From Fragum whitleyi (taxonomy: Eukaryota > Mollusca > Bivalvia > Cardiida > Cardiidae), in contig OX411551.1 in assembly GCA_948146395.1 (NCBI GenBank), forward strand, positions 64,189,346 to 64,253,345: DNA of 64,000 nucleotides, read 5' to 3'. The position numbers and the translations under genes were made by a program. Positions 22,501-31,160 of this stretch are shown here, piece after piece. Below the pieces are notes generated by a model. That model saw only the letters and a program-made list of their open reading frames with translations. It was not told where the DNA came from and made no database searches. The stretch's first letter is position 1; every line of letters starts with the position of its first letter.

Positions 22501-25500
22501 CAACTTCCGACCTACACCAGACATCAACCAATGCACAATGGACAAAAGGTGATAACAAAAGCTCACCTTAAGCATGTTGAGCCTGTGAGTGACATTTCCA
22601 ACAATTTTAAATGTTGGTGAGATGCAAATATTGAGACGCGAAGACAGCCACAAACTGTAAATATAAAGTTACTCGATGGTTCACAGATAATTTGAGACCT
22701 TTCCGATCTACTAAACGCATAGTGAAGACCTTGGTCAGACTGTGCAGATGCACAGGCTGGTCAGAGTCTTTGCTCTGCGCATATTTGAAAATGCTGGAAA
22801 TGTCACGCACAGGCTCAAATGTTGTTTACCTGTAGGTGGAAGTACAAATATCTGTCGTTATCCAGCAGTTCTGGGTGTAGGCTGTTTACCAGTGAGATAG
22901 CACTCTCTATACAACCTTTCTGAATTTCTTCACGTATTCGTATTCTATCGTCAAGCTCATTGAGATCTATGGCCGGCTGGATGCCTGATTCTAGTTTAAA
23001 CTTCTCCGCTGATTCTTTAAAACCCTCTGTAAATAATCAGACTTTCTTTAATGATTTTCGGTATATCATCATGAACAGTAGATAAACATTTTAATAAACT
23101 CACTGCTTTACCAATGAACTTAACAAAAAACTTATACCTCACTTAAATTCATTTCACCCTATATGACGTTATTTAAGCAGAGCCCAATTAGTGATGTCAT
23201 CAATGAATGTTGCATAGCAATCGTGTGTAAAATGATACCCTTAAAGACAATTTGTCCTAAAGTGTTCAAATTTTCTCATTCATACATTAAAGAAATAGAA
23301 TAATCATTTGTTTTTCTTGTAAGATCTATTGATATTTCATTTGGTGAACAAAAAATAAAATTCACTCAATGAAAAATAAATCAATCTTAAACTGAAACAA
23401 AAACAATGATTATCCTCTTTTTCATTCATTAAAATTCTTAGATGTGTTACTTTACAATTTGACCTTGATAGATGACCTTAGTATGGGCATCAGAAAGTGC
23501 ATATCAATTTGATCTATCACCATGACAATTATATGAGTATTGTATCTTGAATAGGCATGAAGAAATAAGCAATTGTATGTTTTGCCAACAGACAGGCAGA
23601 ATAGTATAAATTTCATTTTCAAGGAAGTATGAAACCAACATTCCTTTCACACTTATATATTATGTATCAAGCGTGCATATTCATACACTGATTGAGCTTT
23701 TGATATTCAATCAATCTATCAATGCTGAGGTTGCCGGTATAGTAAGATGTGATAATAAAATACTTATGCCCTATGAACGCAATATTTTAGAAGATTGACC
23801 TTAACAACTGACCTTCACCTTGATCATGACACAGACTTCACGAAATACCGCCGGTCCCACTGACATGACTGGTAAAAATCGTTCCGGTCCGATAAATTGC
23901 GCATGAATACAGGACCGACTGTCTGGTAAAATCTAACTATATACACAATGTGTTCAAATGTTACGTCTGGTAGAATTTTGTCCGGTCTGGTAAAAATTTT
24001 AAGTTTACTAGACTCACTGTCTGGTAAAAAATAGGGGTAATTCGTGAAGTCTGCATGACATTAAATTATGTGTTTTGATGAGAGGAGCATTCATTCGAAA
24101 TATTGGCATTGTCACTCTAAAAAACTGTTGAAATAACAGTAAAATGTTTAGATCACAAGTTTTTGAAGACAGACTATTGGAAAGACACATATGATACAAT
24201 ATGGCCCTTATCTACAGATGAAGGGGCATAAAAAGGCATAAAATGTTTCAAGTTTTCAATCCTATGTATGAGAATATTCTCAGTTGAGAAACCAGGCTAT
24301 GTTTCCTGTGAAAAGATAGCATATCAGCTCTACAGTCAATCTTGCTCGAACAACCATGTCTATTTAACTACCATTTTCATCAAGCGTAAGTTTTCAAAAT
24401 TCCTTTCTTTGAATCAAAGTATTTCAAAAAGTAGATATTATTGGTCTAAAAATTAATGTTAAATGAAATTTGTGTTGTTAAACCAAATAGAATCGTCTTA
24501 GTGAGACGATTCTATTTGGTTTAACAACATAGGATTATTGAGAAATCCGCAGTTACATAAAAAGTCAATCAAAATTATTGTCTTAATTATTAGACATACC
24601 GTGTACTGAGCGACCATTCTCTTTAACGACCCCTTTTTGTCGGTCCCTACAAAATCTCATTTATTTCCGTCTGGAAATTCCAGAGTTATAGAAAATTCAA
24701 AAGTCCACGTATTTTTTGATCCACCCTCGTACTCCTGGTCAGGGATTGATAAAATATTCATAGTTTAATTAGGGCAAAAGTCCTGTTTTAAGGGTCAAAC
24801 ATGAGCCCTGAATTACCTGTGACAAGATAGTTCATAATGAGTTTGTTCATATCAGCTCTAGTTATAATACTTTTGGTCAGGAATTATTACAATATTCATA
24901 GTTTAATTAGGTCAAAGCCCTGTTTTAAGGGCCAACATGAGCCCTGAATTACCTGTGACAAGATAGTTCATAATGAGTTTGTTCATATCAGCTCTAGTTA
25001 TAATACTTTTGGTCAGGGATTATTACAATATTCATAGTTTAATTAGGTCAAAGCCCTGTTTTAAGGGCCAACATGAGCCCTTATTTACCTGTGACAAGAT
25101 AGTTCATAATGAGTTTGTTCATATCAGCTCTAGTTATGTGACTATTGGTCAGGAATTAATACAATATTCATAGATGAATAAGGGCCCTGATTTACCTGTT
25201 ACAAGATAGTTCATAATGAGTTTATTCATATCAGCTCTAGTTATAATACTTCTGGTCAGGGATTAATACAATATTCATAGATTTATTAGGCCAAAGCCCT
25301 GTAAAATGAGCCCTGACTTACCTGTGACAAGATAGTTCATAATGAGTTTGTTCATATCAGCTCTAGTTATGTGACTACTGATCATCTAACTCGGCCATTA
25401 ATCTTTCCAGATATCAATCTTCTCTTGGGTTAGGTCAGGGATTAATACATTATTCATAGTTTAATTAGGGCCAAAGCCCTGACTTACCTGTTACAAGATA

Positions 25501-28500
25501 GTTCATAATGAGTTTGTTAATATCAGCTCTAGTTTAAATACATCTGGTCAGGGATTAATACATTATTCATAGATTTATTAAGCCAAAGCCCTGTAAAATG
25601 AGCCCTGACTTACCTGTGACAAGATAGTTCATAATGAGTTTGTTCATATCAGCTCTAGTGATGTGACTACTGATCATCTTACTCAACCATTCATCTTTCC
25701 CGATATCAATCTTCTCCATGGATAATCCTGTCAAATACATGAGCACTAACAATGACTTCAAACTTTTTAGTTTAACCCTTTCCTGTTTTACAAAATTTTG
25801 GACCTGTCCAAATTCAAAGGTTTTGCAGACAAAAATTTAAAGTGGATTTAATTTGAAAAATAACAATTCAGTAGGGTAGAAAATAGTGTGGAAAAAGAAG
25901 AAATTGCTTGTCAGAAGCAATTTCTTCTTTTTTCACAATGTTTTCTCATTTATAAAATCACAGGCACATAAAAAGCAGGGATTAAACAGCAAAGGGTTAA
26001 AGTAACAGGGGTGTGGAATTCCCATGCCTGACTTGTCCGACATGGGCTTTTTCCACTTGGGCAAACTACATTTTTCTAGGCTACTTGTCCAAGGACTTGT
26101 AAATACCAATGTAAATCTTGAAACAGAACTAAAAAGATCTTGGGTAAAAGTCATCCTAATGTTTGTATCAAAGGAAAGAAAACAATCATTGTCTTTAATG
26201 AAGAAAATACTGGGTCAAAGCATTTTCTTCATTAAAAACAATATTTTCTGAATATCATTTCAATATTTTGTGGGCAAGTTCATTTTGATCCTGGACAAGT
26301 GGAGAGAAGTTGTATTTCAACACCCCTGCAGTAACAAATTATCCAAGAATTTAATTTGTCCTTAATTGCTCAACTGATCTCCAATACCAGTGTTTGTCTG
26401 TCACATTCCTTTTATCTAGACAAGCACAGCCATGGGTATAGAAATTCAAATTTTTCCGACATATCATTGACCAAGTTGACATTTCAATTTCATAATTTGG
26501 TCAAAACTGGTGACGCTTTCTCAATTTCTCCTATTAGTGAATTTATAAGCCTATATCCTGCATTTACTCAAACTTAGTCATGGGAATAATTGACAAACAC
26601 ACTAATGGATTTCTATCTGTCAGAACAAATATATTTAAAGTTACAATATAAATATCTAAACGGCTCAAATACTTGAAACAAGACACAAGGCAATTCAATT
26701 AGAAAAGCTACAGGCTGCACCAACCAAACAACCTTGAAGCAATATGTCTGATATCTGGAATCAAACATGAACACTTACAGAAAATGAGCATGAGTATAAT
26801 TTACAGATGACTCAATCCAGCAACAGACATAAAGCATTACAGCCCAATTAGATAAACCAAATTTGAGAGATTTCAACACACAACTCAAAACAGTTTTACT
26901 TATGCGATACAGTAAATTGGATTTGTTTGTTTGTTTAAATGGGTTTTACGCCGCTTCAACAATTTTGCAGTTATATCGCAGCGGCCAGAGCACCTAACCA
27001 TGGATTCCTGGTATTTCTTTCACCTGTTCTACTATTACACCCTTTCCTTGCCTCCAACTGCTATCTCACATAGGTTTATGATTAATCCATTGGTGATACA
27101 GTAAATTGGAAATCAATCATTTAAATATCAATACTTATACACTGATTTATGAGTATTCAAAGCTCCTAGTTAATATAACTGATTTCAAATCAATTTAGTC
27201 CAATTACAAATTAATGAAAAATAATGAACAGATGGGAAGGGTGGGTTGACCAAAAAATAACAACATGGTCTGACAAATGATTAACCAAACTGTGCTGTAC
27301 TTTGCCTAGCACCGGGTTTTTTAACAGTCCTGCACAAGAATACACAACCCTGACAGATCAGATCCTTATTATGACCAATTACCAGGTTTTAAGAGGCACA
27401 CAACCATGGTACTTAATCACTAAATACAAGTTTACACAGCAAAAAAATACATACTGGCAAAAATCATTTATCATGAATCCTGCCAGTACCTGTTCCTGAG
27501 GTGATAAATAGGTGTCCTGTCAACTCCGCCTATTAAAAACTCGGCCCGTCAACTCGGCCTGTATAAAGCTTATATAGTGCTTAGCCTAGTAAACGGATAT
27601 ATTATAAGCACAATTCACAATTGATGACTAAAATCTATGATCTTCTGACTTCATCCTTAGTATGCATATAACTTGACACCTTCTTTATTGCTTAGAAAAA
27701 AGTAATTTGAAAAATAAATTTGAATAAAAGGTGAATTAGGTATTTAATTATATCTATTTTATCCCATATTTACACAAATGCCATATAATAGTAAATTAAG
27801 ATTTTAATTATTAAAAACGTTTTTAACGAGTGATTATTGATTATTTAATATTTATTTAGTATTAAAAAAGCACATAGGGTCCCCAAAATATTTACATTGC
27901 ATCGACATACATGTATCTATATAATATATAAACAGGCCGAGTTGACGGGCCGAGTTATTCACAAGCCGAGTTGGCTGTGAACCTGATAAATACACTGTAA
28001 TTATCACTTCACCAAAGTCTCCAAATATTTTACTATTATAAAATCAATTCACAGAAGTTGAAATTTACACTATCCTTGCACTATCCCCCCTTACAACTAA
28101 CCGTCTTCTGGGGGGAGTTGCTCATATGGGCATGTGCTACAGTAGCGATGATAAATAAATGGAAAAACACACACATTGTGATTTACCGAAGTAACTATCA
28201 CCAAGTTTGACAAGGGGCCCGTTTGACTGTAAAGCACTTCAACAAATTCTCCATAAAGGCTTTAGCAATATTACCTATTTTTTTCTGAAAACAGACACGC
28301 TAAAAATAATGAAAAGGCTGGCAATCATCAAAAGGACATATTTTAACTCTAAACCATCCGAAAGTTCGGTGTGCAAGTCGTGTGTGGAATCCATCAAGTA
28401 AAAAAAGATATTGAAAGTATTGAGAACGTTCAGCGAAGAGCCACCAAAATGTTACCAAAACTTAAAGATATGCCGTACGAGGATAGATTAAAAGTTGTCA

Positions 28501-29052
28501 AGTTACCAACATTGAAATTTCGTAGATTAAGAGGCGATATGATTGAAACCTATAAAATCCTCAACAACATTTATGACCAGCGAACTACTAAAAATATGTT
28601 CACAATCAATGAGAACACCACAAGAGGACATCCACTGAAACTGAAGAAAAGTAGATGCAAAACAGAAACTCGTAAAAACTATTTTACTAACAGAATCATA
28701 GATGTGTGGAATAATCTACCATGCTCTGTCGTAACATCCCAAAATACCAACACATTCAAAAGAAGACTTGACAAATACTGGCAAAACCACCCAATGATAT
28801 ACGACCACACAGTAGACTATAACACGGTACTAACCGGAAGTAGCACAAAAGTTTATCACAGCGAGATTAATGAAGAGGCCACTATAGAGGTTCCAACAAC
28901 CTGCGGTGGTAAACCACCTAAGGTAACCTAAGGTAAGGTGCAATCCGAATATATTGTTACTTATCTTATAATTAAGAAAGGCCCTTAAATGTCGTCTAAT
29001 CTAGATCAAATAGAAAAAATAGATGTTTGGGTTGAATCTTACCTCGATCCAT
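7353..29052 (-). CDS. GID8: GID8 (TWA1) homolog, GID/CTLH E3 ligase subunit, five coding exons
   Basis: Joined exons 29052-29043, 25727-25614, 23026-22830, 21144-20947 and 7517-7353 total 684 nt, giving 227 residues and a TGA stop. From family knowledge, vertebrate GID8 has about 228 residues and is a small all-helical scaffold of the cytosolic/nuclear GID/CTLH ubiquitin ligase, also linked to beta-catenin nuclear retention. The LisH signature ([14 protein letters not shown] then [10 protein letters not shown]) spans about residues 26-58. CTLH follows at about 64-121 ([25 protein letters not shown]), and CRA runs to the C-terminus ([53 protein letters not shown]). All junctions are GT-AG and keep frame. 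Introns are about 3.3, 2.6, 1.7 and 13.4 kb and filled with repeats. Identification is by recalled family sequence, not a search; exons 2-5 are secure and the 10-nt first coding piece is less so. Confidence 0.94.
7913..7969. repeat. Hairpin in GID8 intron 4
   Basis: The arms GTCATCTATAAACAGATAAA and complement (one or two mismatches) flank a 13-base loop with GGCTGTGCC. Confidence 0.75.
8225..9370. repeat. HINE-like array in GID8 intron 4
   Basis: Diverged units of about 160-200 bp share CATATGGGA, GCCCATAGAG, TTCATGTGAAGTTTGG and CAGTAGTTTCAGAGAGAAGA. It contains the 39 bp minisatellite at 8914-9107. The open frames here are repeat artefacts. Confidence 0.7.
8914..9107. repeat. 39 bp minisatellite, five units
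   Basis: Units start at 8914, 8952, 8991, 9030 and 9069 with CCCATAGAGTCTATGTTATC. The period is 39 (first unit 38), so open frames persist on both strands without implying coding. Confidence 0.95.
9760..10489. other. AT-rich intron stretch rich in short AAGAAC/TTCTTG inverted words
   Basis: No gene or clear transposon. From 10000 to 10250 the words TTCTAGAAC, TTCTTGAA, TTCAAGAA and AAGAACTT recur, giving a loosely palindromic texture. Confidence 0.4.
10494..10966. repeat. Left 473 bp terminal direct repeat
   Basis: It differs from the right copy by one small change near 10630 (TTTTCACC versus TTTAACC). Its own ends are inverted repeats (GGAGTGACCTCACTGGA and complement of CCGGTGGGGTCACTCC). 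Confidence 0.93.
12988..13459. repeat. Right 472 bp terminal direct repeat
   Basis: See the left copy. The near identity dates the duplication or insertion as recent compared with the surrounding HINE units, which differ by 10-30 percent by eye. Confidence 0.93.
13490..14770 (-). mobile_element. HINE/pearl-like array, minus orientation
   Basis: About seven units of 160-180 bp share TCTTCTCCTCCCAAACCAT, GGCCGATTTCAATGAAAC and GGCATGGCAGGGCGTGGCTTA. The left edge has AGCTATTGTCATGGCC, the usual 3' region of these elements. No hairpin end is left. Confidence 0.72.
15060..15847 (+). mobile_element. HINE-like array ending GAAGCTAAAAA
   Basis: Four or five units of about 160 bp (AGAGTAATGAATCTTTGTCT...GTTTCCAAGCAATAGCTTA) precede GCCGTCGCCAACACTG and a small hairpin that ends TTCGACAAGTGAAGCTAAAAA. 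Confidence 0.7.
15850..17660 (+). mobile_element. HINE-like element with CAAGAGGACCAAGATGGTCC 5' end
   Basis: The 5' signature occurs twice (15850 and 16372), so a partial copy lies in front of a fuller one. Units of about 165 bp, alternating in pairs (CTTGATATGAACAAACTTGG...GATGCTACATACCAAAT), lead to a GACGACG microsatellite (17540-17605) and the hairpin AGCTCACCTTGAGCACTTCG with its complement, ending GAGCTAAAAA. Confidence 0.8.
18354..20587. mobile_element. TIR element with GGTCAAAACGGCCC ends inside a HINE
   Basis: It is flanked by the direct repeat CTACG (18349-18353 and 20588-20592). The ends carry inverted copies of TTTGGTCAAAACGGCCCAAA. The right end has several extra iterations (GGCCGTTTTGAC repeated at 20476-20580) that the left lacks. 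Without the nested HINE (about 19084-20298) it is about 1 kb and has no transposase ORF. Superfamily unknown. Confidence 0.75.
19084..20298 (+). mobile_element. HINE-like family with CTAGAAAGCCA 5' end, full copy
   Basis: The 5' end is AAACTAGAAAGCCACGAATG. Five to six units of about 170 bp follow (AACATATAGAGAAATGACC...GATATCCATCAGTTACATTC), then GGACGGACGGACG, then the hairpin AGCCCCAGTGGC...GCCAGTGGAGCT and TAAAAA. The same family recurs inverted at 61373-62740 and as a 3' fragment at 39640-39870. Confidence 0.85.
20641..20940. other. Non-repetitive intron next to GID8 exon 4
   Basis: I see no repeat or second exon here. It contains the end of GID8 intron 4 next to the exon 4 donor. Confidence 0.5.
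20947..21144 (-). CDS. GID8: GID8 exon 4 (CTLH end and CRA)
   Basis: The acceptor is TTACAG before 21144 and the donor CAAAAG|GTAAGG after 20947. The 198 nt are 66 complete codons, phase 0 at both ends. They include [41 protein letters not shown] and [14 protein letters not shown], the most conserved stretch of GID8. Reading beyond both ends runs into intron. Confidence 0.96.
21220..22145 (+). mobile_element. HINE-like array rich in TGACCTTG, in GID8 intron 3
   Basis: Five units of about 158 bp (GACCTTGACC...GCAGATGTGTATCATTGAGA...GGCTTGAAGATATTGGCAA) end in GACAGACAGACA stretches (22027-22115). Almost every unit has two to four TGACCTTG words. Confidence 0.8.
22150..22592 (+). mobile_element. 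Short HINE copy
   Basis: It opens with AGAGCCAGAATGGCCCTAAACCG followed by CTCACCTGA. Two core units follow, and it ends in AGCTCACCTTAAGCATGTTG. Confidence 0.65.
22830..23026 (-). CDS. GID8: GID8 exon 3 (LisH end and CTLH)
   Basis: The acceptor is TTTACAG before 23026 and the donor CTACAG|GTAAAC after 22830. The 197 nt complete a split Glu codon and then encode 65 residues, including [28 protein letters not shown] and [11 protein letters not shown]. This covers the end of LisH and most of CTLH. There are no internal stops, and GC is higher than in the flanking intron. Confidence 0.95.
23831..24053. mobile_element. TIR MITE, CAGACTTCACGAAATACC ends, 7 bp duplication
   Basis: Inverted ends of 18 bp with one mismatch are flanked by CATGACA (23824-23830 and 24054-24060). 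The interior repeats CTGGTAAAA. hAT-like ends, though hAT usually makes 8 bp duplications. A degenerate relative lies at about 31425-31540. Confidence 0.85.
24474..24528. repeat. Perfect 25 bp inverted repeat with 5-base loop
   Basis: The arms GTTGTTAAACCAAATAGAAT plus 5 more bases are exactly complementary. It lies in GID8 intron 2. A decayed copy is at about 42085-42135. Confidence 0.95.
24817..25552 (-). repeat. Six tandem copies of the 3' part of GID8 exon 2 with splice donor
   Basis: The block that encodes the end of exon 2 (TADMNKL-like to NYLVT) plus its GTAA donor recurs with donor edges at 24817, 24953, 25089, 25196, 25322 and 25488, next to the true exon (25614). Spacing varies from 107 to 166 bp because intron sequence was duplicated along with it. 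Most copies start at about ACTAGAGCTGATATG and lack an acceptor and ATG. The copy at 25322-25428 spans nearly the whole exon but has two in-frame stops. These are exon fragments, not functional exons. Confidence 0.88.
25614..25727 (-). CDS. GID8: GID8 exon 2 (N-terminus and LisH start)
   Basis: The acceptor ATTTGACAG precedes 25727 and the donor ACAG|GTAAGT follows 25614. The exon encodes the KDEW segment and the first LisH helix ([14 protein letters not shown]), ending one base into a Glu codon completed by exon 3. Its 3' part and donor recur six times downstream in the intron (24817-25552); this copy is the only one with an open frame, an acceptor and an ATG. Confidence 0.93.
25776..25996. 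mobile_element. TTAA MITE with CCCTTTCCTGTTT ends
   Basis: TTAA at 25772-25775 and 25997-26000 flanks CCCTTTCCTGTTTTA...TTAAACAGCAAAGGG, piggyBac-like in ends and target. The centre is a hairpin AAGAAATTGCTTGTCAGAAG. A second copy at 61311-62806 was later split by a HINE. The same hairpin core is found at about 33575 and 34410. Confidence 0.82.
26006..26329. mobile_element. TIR element with CAGGGGTGT ends, 5 bp duplication
   Basis: CAGGGGTGTGGAA...TTTCAACACCCCTG is flanked by AGTAA (26001-26005, 26330-26334). It has an internal hairpin AGAAAATACTGGGTCAAAGC. No transposase ORF. Related right-end remains occur at 34970-35145. Confidence 0.75.
26925..27095 (-). mobile_element. SINE 3' part, minus orientation
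   Basis: It starts TTTGTTTGTTTGTTT, then GGGTTTTACGCCGCTTCAAC, the complement of the 3' end of the SINE at 51.5 kb (AAAGCGGGGTAAAACCCC). Confidence 0.7.
27511..27983. mobile_element. MULE-like MITE with 9 bp target duplication
   Basis: TGATAAATA at 27502-27510 and 27984-27992 flanks a 473 bp element. Its long inverted ends share CTCGGCCCGTCAACTCGGCC and begin GGTGTCCTGTCAACTC / GGTTCACAGCCAACTC. A 9 bp duplication with long TIRs fits Mutator-like elements. The interior is AT-rich without ORFs. Confidence 0.88.
28345..28960 (+). pseudogene. Non-LTR retrotransposon RT, C-terminal fragment
   Basis: An open frame of about 170 residues matches the end of LINE ORF2 proteins: [76 protein letters not shown]. 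Upstream, a frameshift disturbs the expected VVWNPS motif, and the catalytic domain is missing (5' truncation). It lies about 100 bp beyond the GID8 first exon, in its intron 1. Confidence 0.88.
29043..29052 (-). CDS. GID8: GID8 first coding piece (10 nt, MDR plus one base)
   Basis: Read on the minus strand, an ATG at 29052 is followed by two codons and one base, then a strong donor (CGAG|GTAAGATT). Joined to the acceptor at 25727 it reads M-D-R-G-L-S-M-E-K in frame and brings the protein to 227 residues. If this piece were wrong, translation could still start at the ATG at 25719 inside exon 2 and give a 221-residue protein. The upstream 5' UTR and transcription start were not located but should lie near 29.1-29.2 kb. 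Confidence 0.65.
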
Positions 29053-29159
29053 AGTATTTTTTATCAAAATAAATTTCGATGAAGAAAGAATTAAAACGTA
29101 TTTCAGGTGAAATAAGAGAACATCTTTTAATAACAAAAAGCCGACAGGAAACCGCAACA

Positions 29160-29348
29160 ACGCATGCTCACTACTCTATTTCCGGTTCATTATCATTTAA
29201 TTTCTAATTAATTTCCACATTTTACAGAAAAGTGAAGTACGAATAATGCTAATACATTGTATTTTGTATTTACTAGACTGCTGTTGAACACATATTTCCC
29301 TTTATTCCTCGTTCGGTTATATTCGCCCAACGCCTCGTAAAAATCAAG
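29160..29348. promoter_or_regulatory. Probable bidirectional promoter between GID8 and a plus-strand gene
   Basis: The stretch separates the GID8 first coding piece (minus) from a plus-strand first-exon candidate. It is richer in CpG than its surroundings. It holds an ETS-like site (TTTCCGGTT at about 29179) and, at its right edge, a YY1-type AAGATGGCGG element often found at metazoan transcription starts. No TATA box is evident. Inference from position and motifs only. Confidence 0.5.
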
Positions 29349-29460
29349 ATGGCGGAGTGTGTCAAAATTTTGTTAAATATCTCAAGTCGATCAAAATAAT
29401 GATTCTTGGCTGTAGCTGGATTAAGGCCCTTAACGACTAAGAAACAGAAATGGCAGAAAG
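29349..29460 (+). CDS. Candidate first exon of a divergent plus-strand gene (start codon plus donor)
   Basis: The stretch opens with AAGATGGCGGAG, which carries a 16-codon upstream ORF (29349-29399). A third ATG at 29450 reads M-A-E-R and runs into a strong donor (AAAG|GTAAGTAA at 29461). Only 11 coding nt would lie in this exon. I could not find a convincing second exon in the remaining 34 kb, so product and gene identity are unknown. It may instead be a non-coding transcript start. Confidence 0.4.
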
Positions 29461-29599
29461 GTAAGTAAATTTTCACTTGCTTTTCTTATGTTATTGCATT
29501 GTCACTCTGAGAATAATGCGTAACCGAATAATTTTGGAGAAAATGATATGCAAGGTTTGTACATGTCTGCTAACAGTAGCAAACTGACTACTGTCCCTA

Positions 29600-29840
29600 T
29601 AATATTGGTATTGAGGCCAAAGGAGGTTTCGCAAAGATGTGAAATGACACTACATTATTCCATTGCAAATGTCAACTCCATGATGAACAGCATCTCTAGA
29701 GGACTACAACCTGTATCTATCTGGTTTGTGTATGGAGATCTTGAGCTCAAAAGTAAATTGGGCCCGACATTATACTTGAACTCATGACCTCATGACAAAT
29801 AGTACAGCTCTCTCCTAACTGAGCCATTCTAAACACTTTC
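29600..29840 (-). mobile_element. tRNA-headed SINE, minus orientation
   Basis: The complement reads GGCTCAGTTAGGAGAGAGC and, downstream, GGTCATGAGTTCAAG, an A-box/B-box pair. The 79-residue ORF here is chance. Confidence 0.6.
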
Positions 29841-30128
29841 AATTATATAGCCAAATTTTTTTTTTTAGTAACACAACAAAGTGTTGAGAGACCAGGCAAA
29901 AAGACTAGCAGGGGCCTAGTCGCTTATGGCCCCTCAATTTTCACTTCTTCCCTTGAAAGCAGAACACAAACAGATATGATCATCCTAGACTTTAGTAAGG
30001 CATTTGACTGGGTACCTCACCGGCGACTTCTGAAAAAGGTGCATCATTATGGGAAAAGAGGGTCAACACACAAGTGGATTGCATCTTTCCTTCAAGACCG
30101 GACGCAGAAAGTCATCCACAAGAGGGGT

Positions 30129-30933
30129 CATACTAAACTATGCCCCACAGGAAAGTATGCCCCACCAAGCCCCATGGTACAAAATGACGCCCCACAGATT
30201 TGAGCGATGTGTCTAGGGGTCATTTTATGTTTTTTATACAGGGAAACAATGGCGATTAAGTTAAAAGTTATAGTTACGAAGTTTCAACCTGATCAACATG
30301 CCAATCCTGATCAAGTAAACCTACTGAAAATTGTTCATTGTAAATTCAAAGAAATCCCCCTCCTGCATTTGTTTTCATTCAAATTTGATAAAACAGCAAA
30401 AATACAGCATAATGTTTTGTAAGACTCCAGAGTTGTGTGGGAATGGGTTAACATTCACACTTTACTCTTACTTTCGATCAGTTTTCCCTAATGCGCCGTG
30501 TCATAAACGACAATTTCTGTTGACATCTGACTAAACGTTGAACAGTACTGTCCCTTTGAACTGTCCCGTGTTGAATTTGAAATATCTTCAAACCCTGAAA
30601 ATGAAATAAAGATGTTGGTAATTATTCAATATAAAGCTGTATTATACACGGATATAGTCGTATTTTGTTACAGTTGGTACCAAATTGCTTATCGTCCATT
30701 GAAATGGTAGGGTGAGGGGTCGTAACTGAACTAGCTTAGTCGTGAAATTTTCACTATTATCTTGCTTATTTTTTAAGATAGACAATTAAAACTTTGACTC
30801 ATGATTAAAAATGTGTTTTCCTATATAAAAAACATAAAATGACCCCTAGACACATCACTCAAACCCGTGGGGCGTCATTTTGTACCGTGGGGCTTGGTGG
30901 GGCATACTTTCCCATGGGGCATAGTTTAGTATG
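30129..30933. mobile_element. 805 bp element with about 105 bp TIRs inside the LINE
   Basis: The left end CATACTAAACTATGCCCCAC and its complement at the right continue as near-perfect inverted repeats for about 105 bp, with the recurring word TGGGGC/GCCCCA. The interrupted RT reading frame gives the empty site (AAGAGGGG/CCGCTCATG). No clear target duplication was found. No transposase ORF. Confidence 0.85.
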
Positions 30934-31029
30934 GCCGCTCATGAGAGGTACCCATGGTCAGTGGAGTCCCACAAGGTTCTGTACTTGGACCCCTACTCTT
31001 CCTATTGTTCATCATTGACTTACCAGAGG

Positions 31030-31160
31030 GAATAGATTCGAGCACACAACCCCTGTTACACAAGTACAGCACTCAAACAACTGAGCTAACCTAGTCCTGA
31101 TTCTACCCTCTATCAATCACTACATATTTCAATCCTCCCCTATTTTTACCAAATGGAGCT
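31030..31160 (-). mobile_element. SINE-like insertion in the LINE remains
   Basis: The complement of 31035-31095 reads GGTTAGCTCAGTTGTTTGAG, then GTTGTGTGCTCGAATC, a tRNA-like A/B-box pair. It separates two blocks of RT homology. Confidence 0.55.

Noticed and set aside
25567..25761. 64-residue ORF taken as a complete small protein
   Set aside because: It is GID8 exon 2 read past its donor and before its acceptor; only 25727-25614 is coding.
29548..29787. Second exon of the plus-strand gene
   Set aside because: Most of it is the body of a minus-oriented tRNA-headed SINE.
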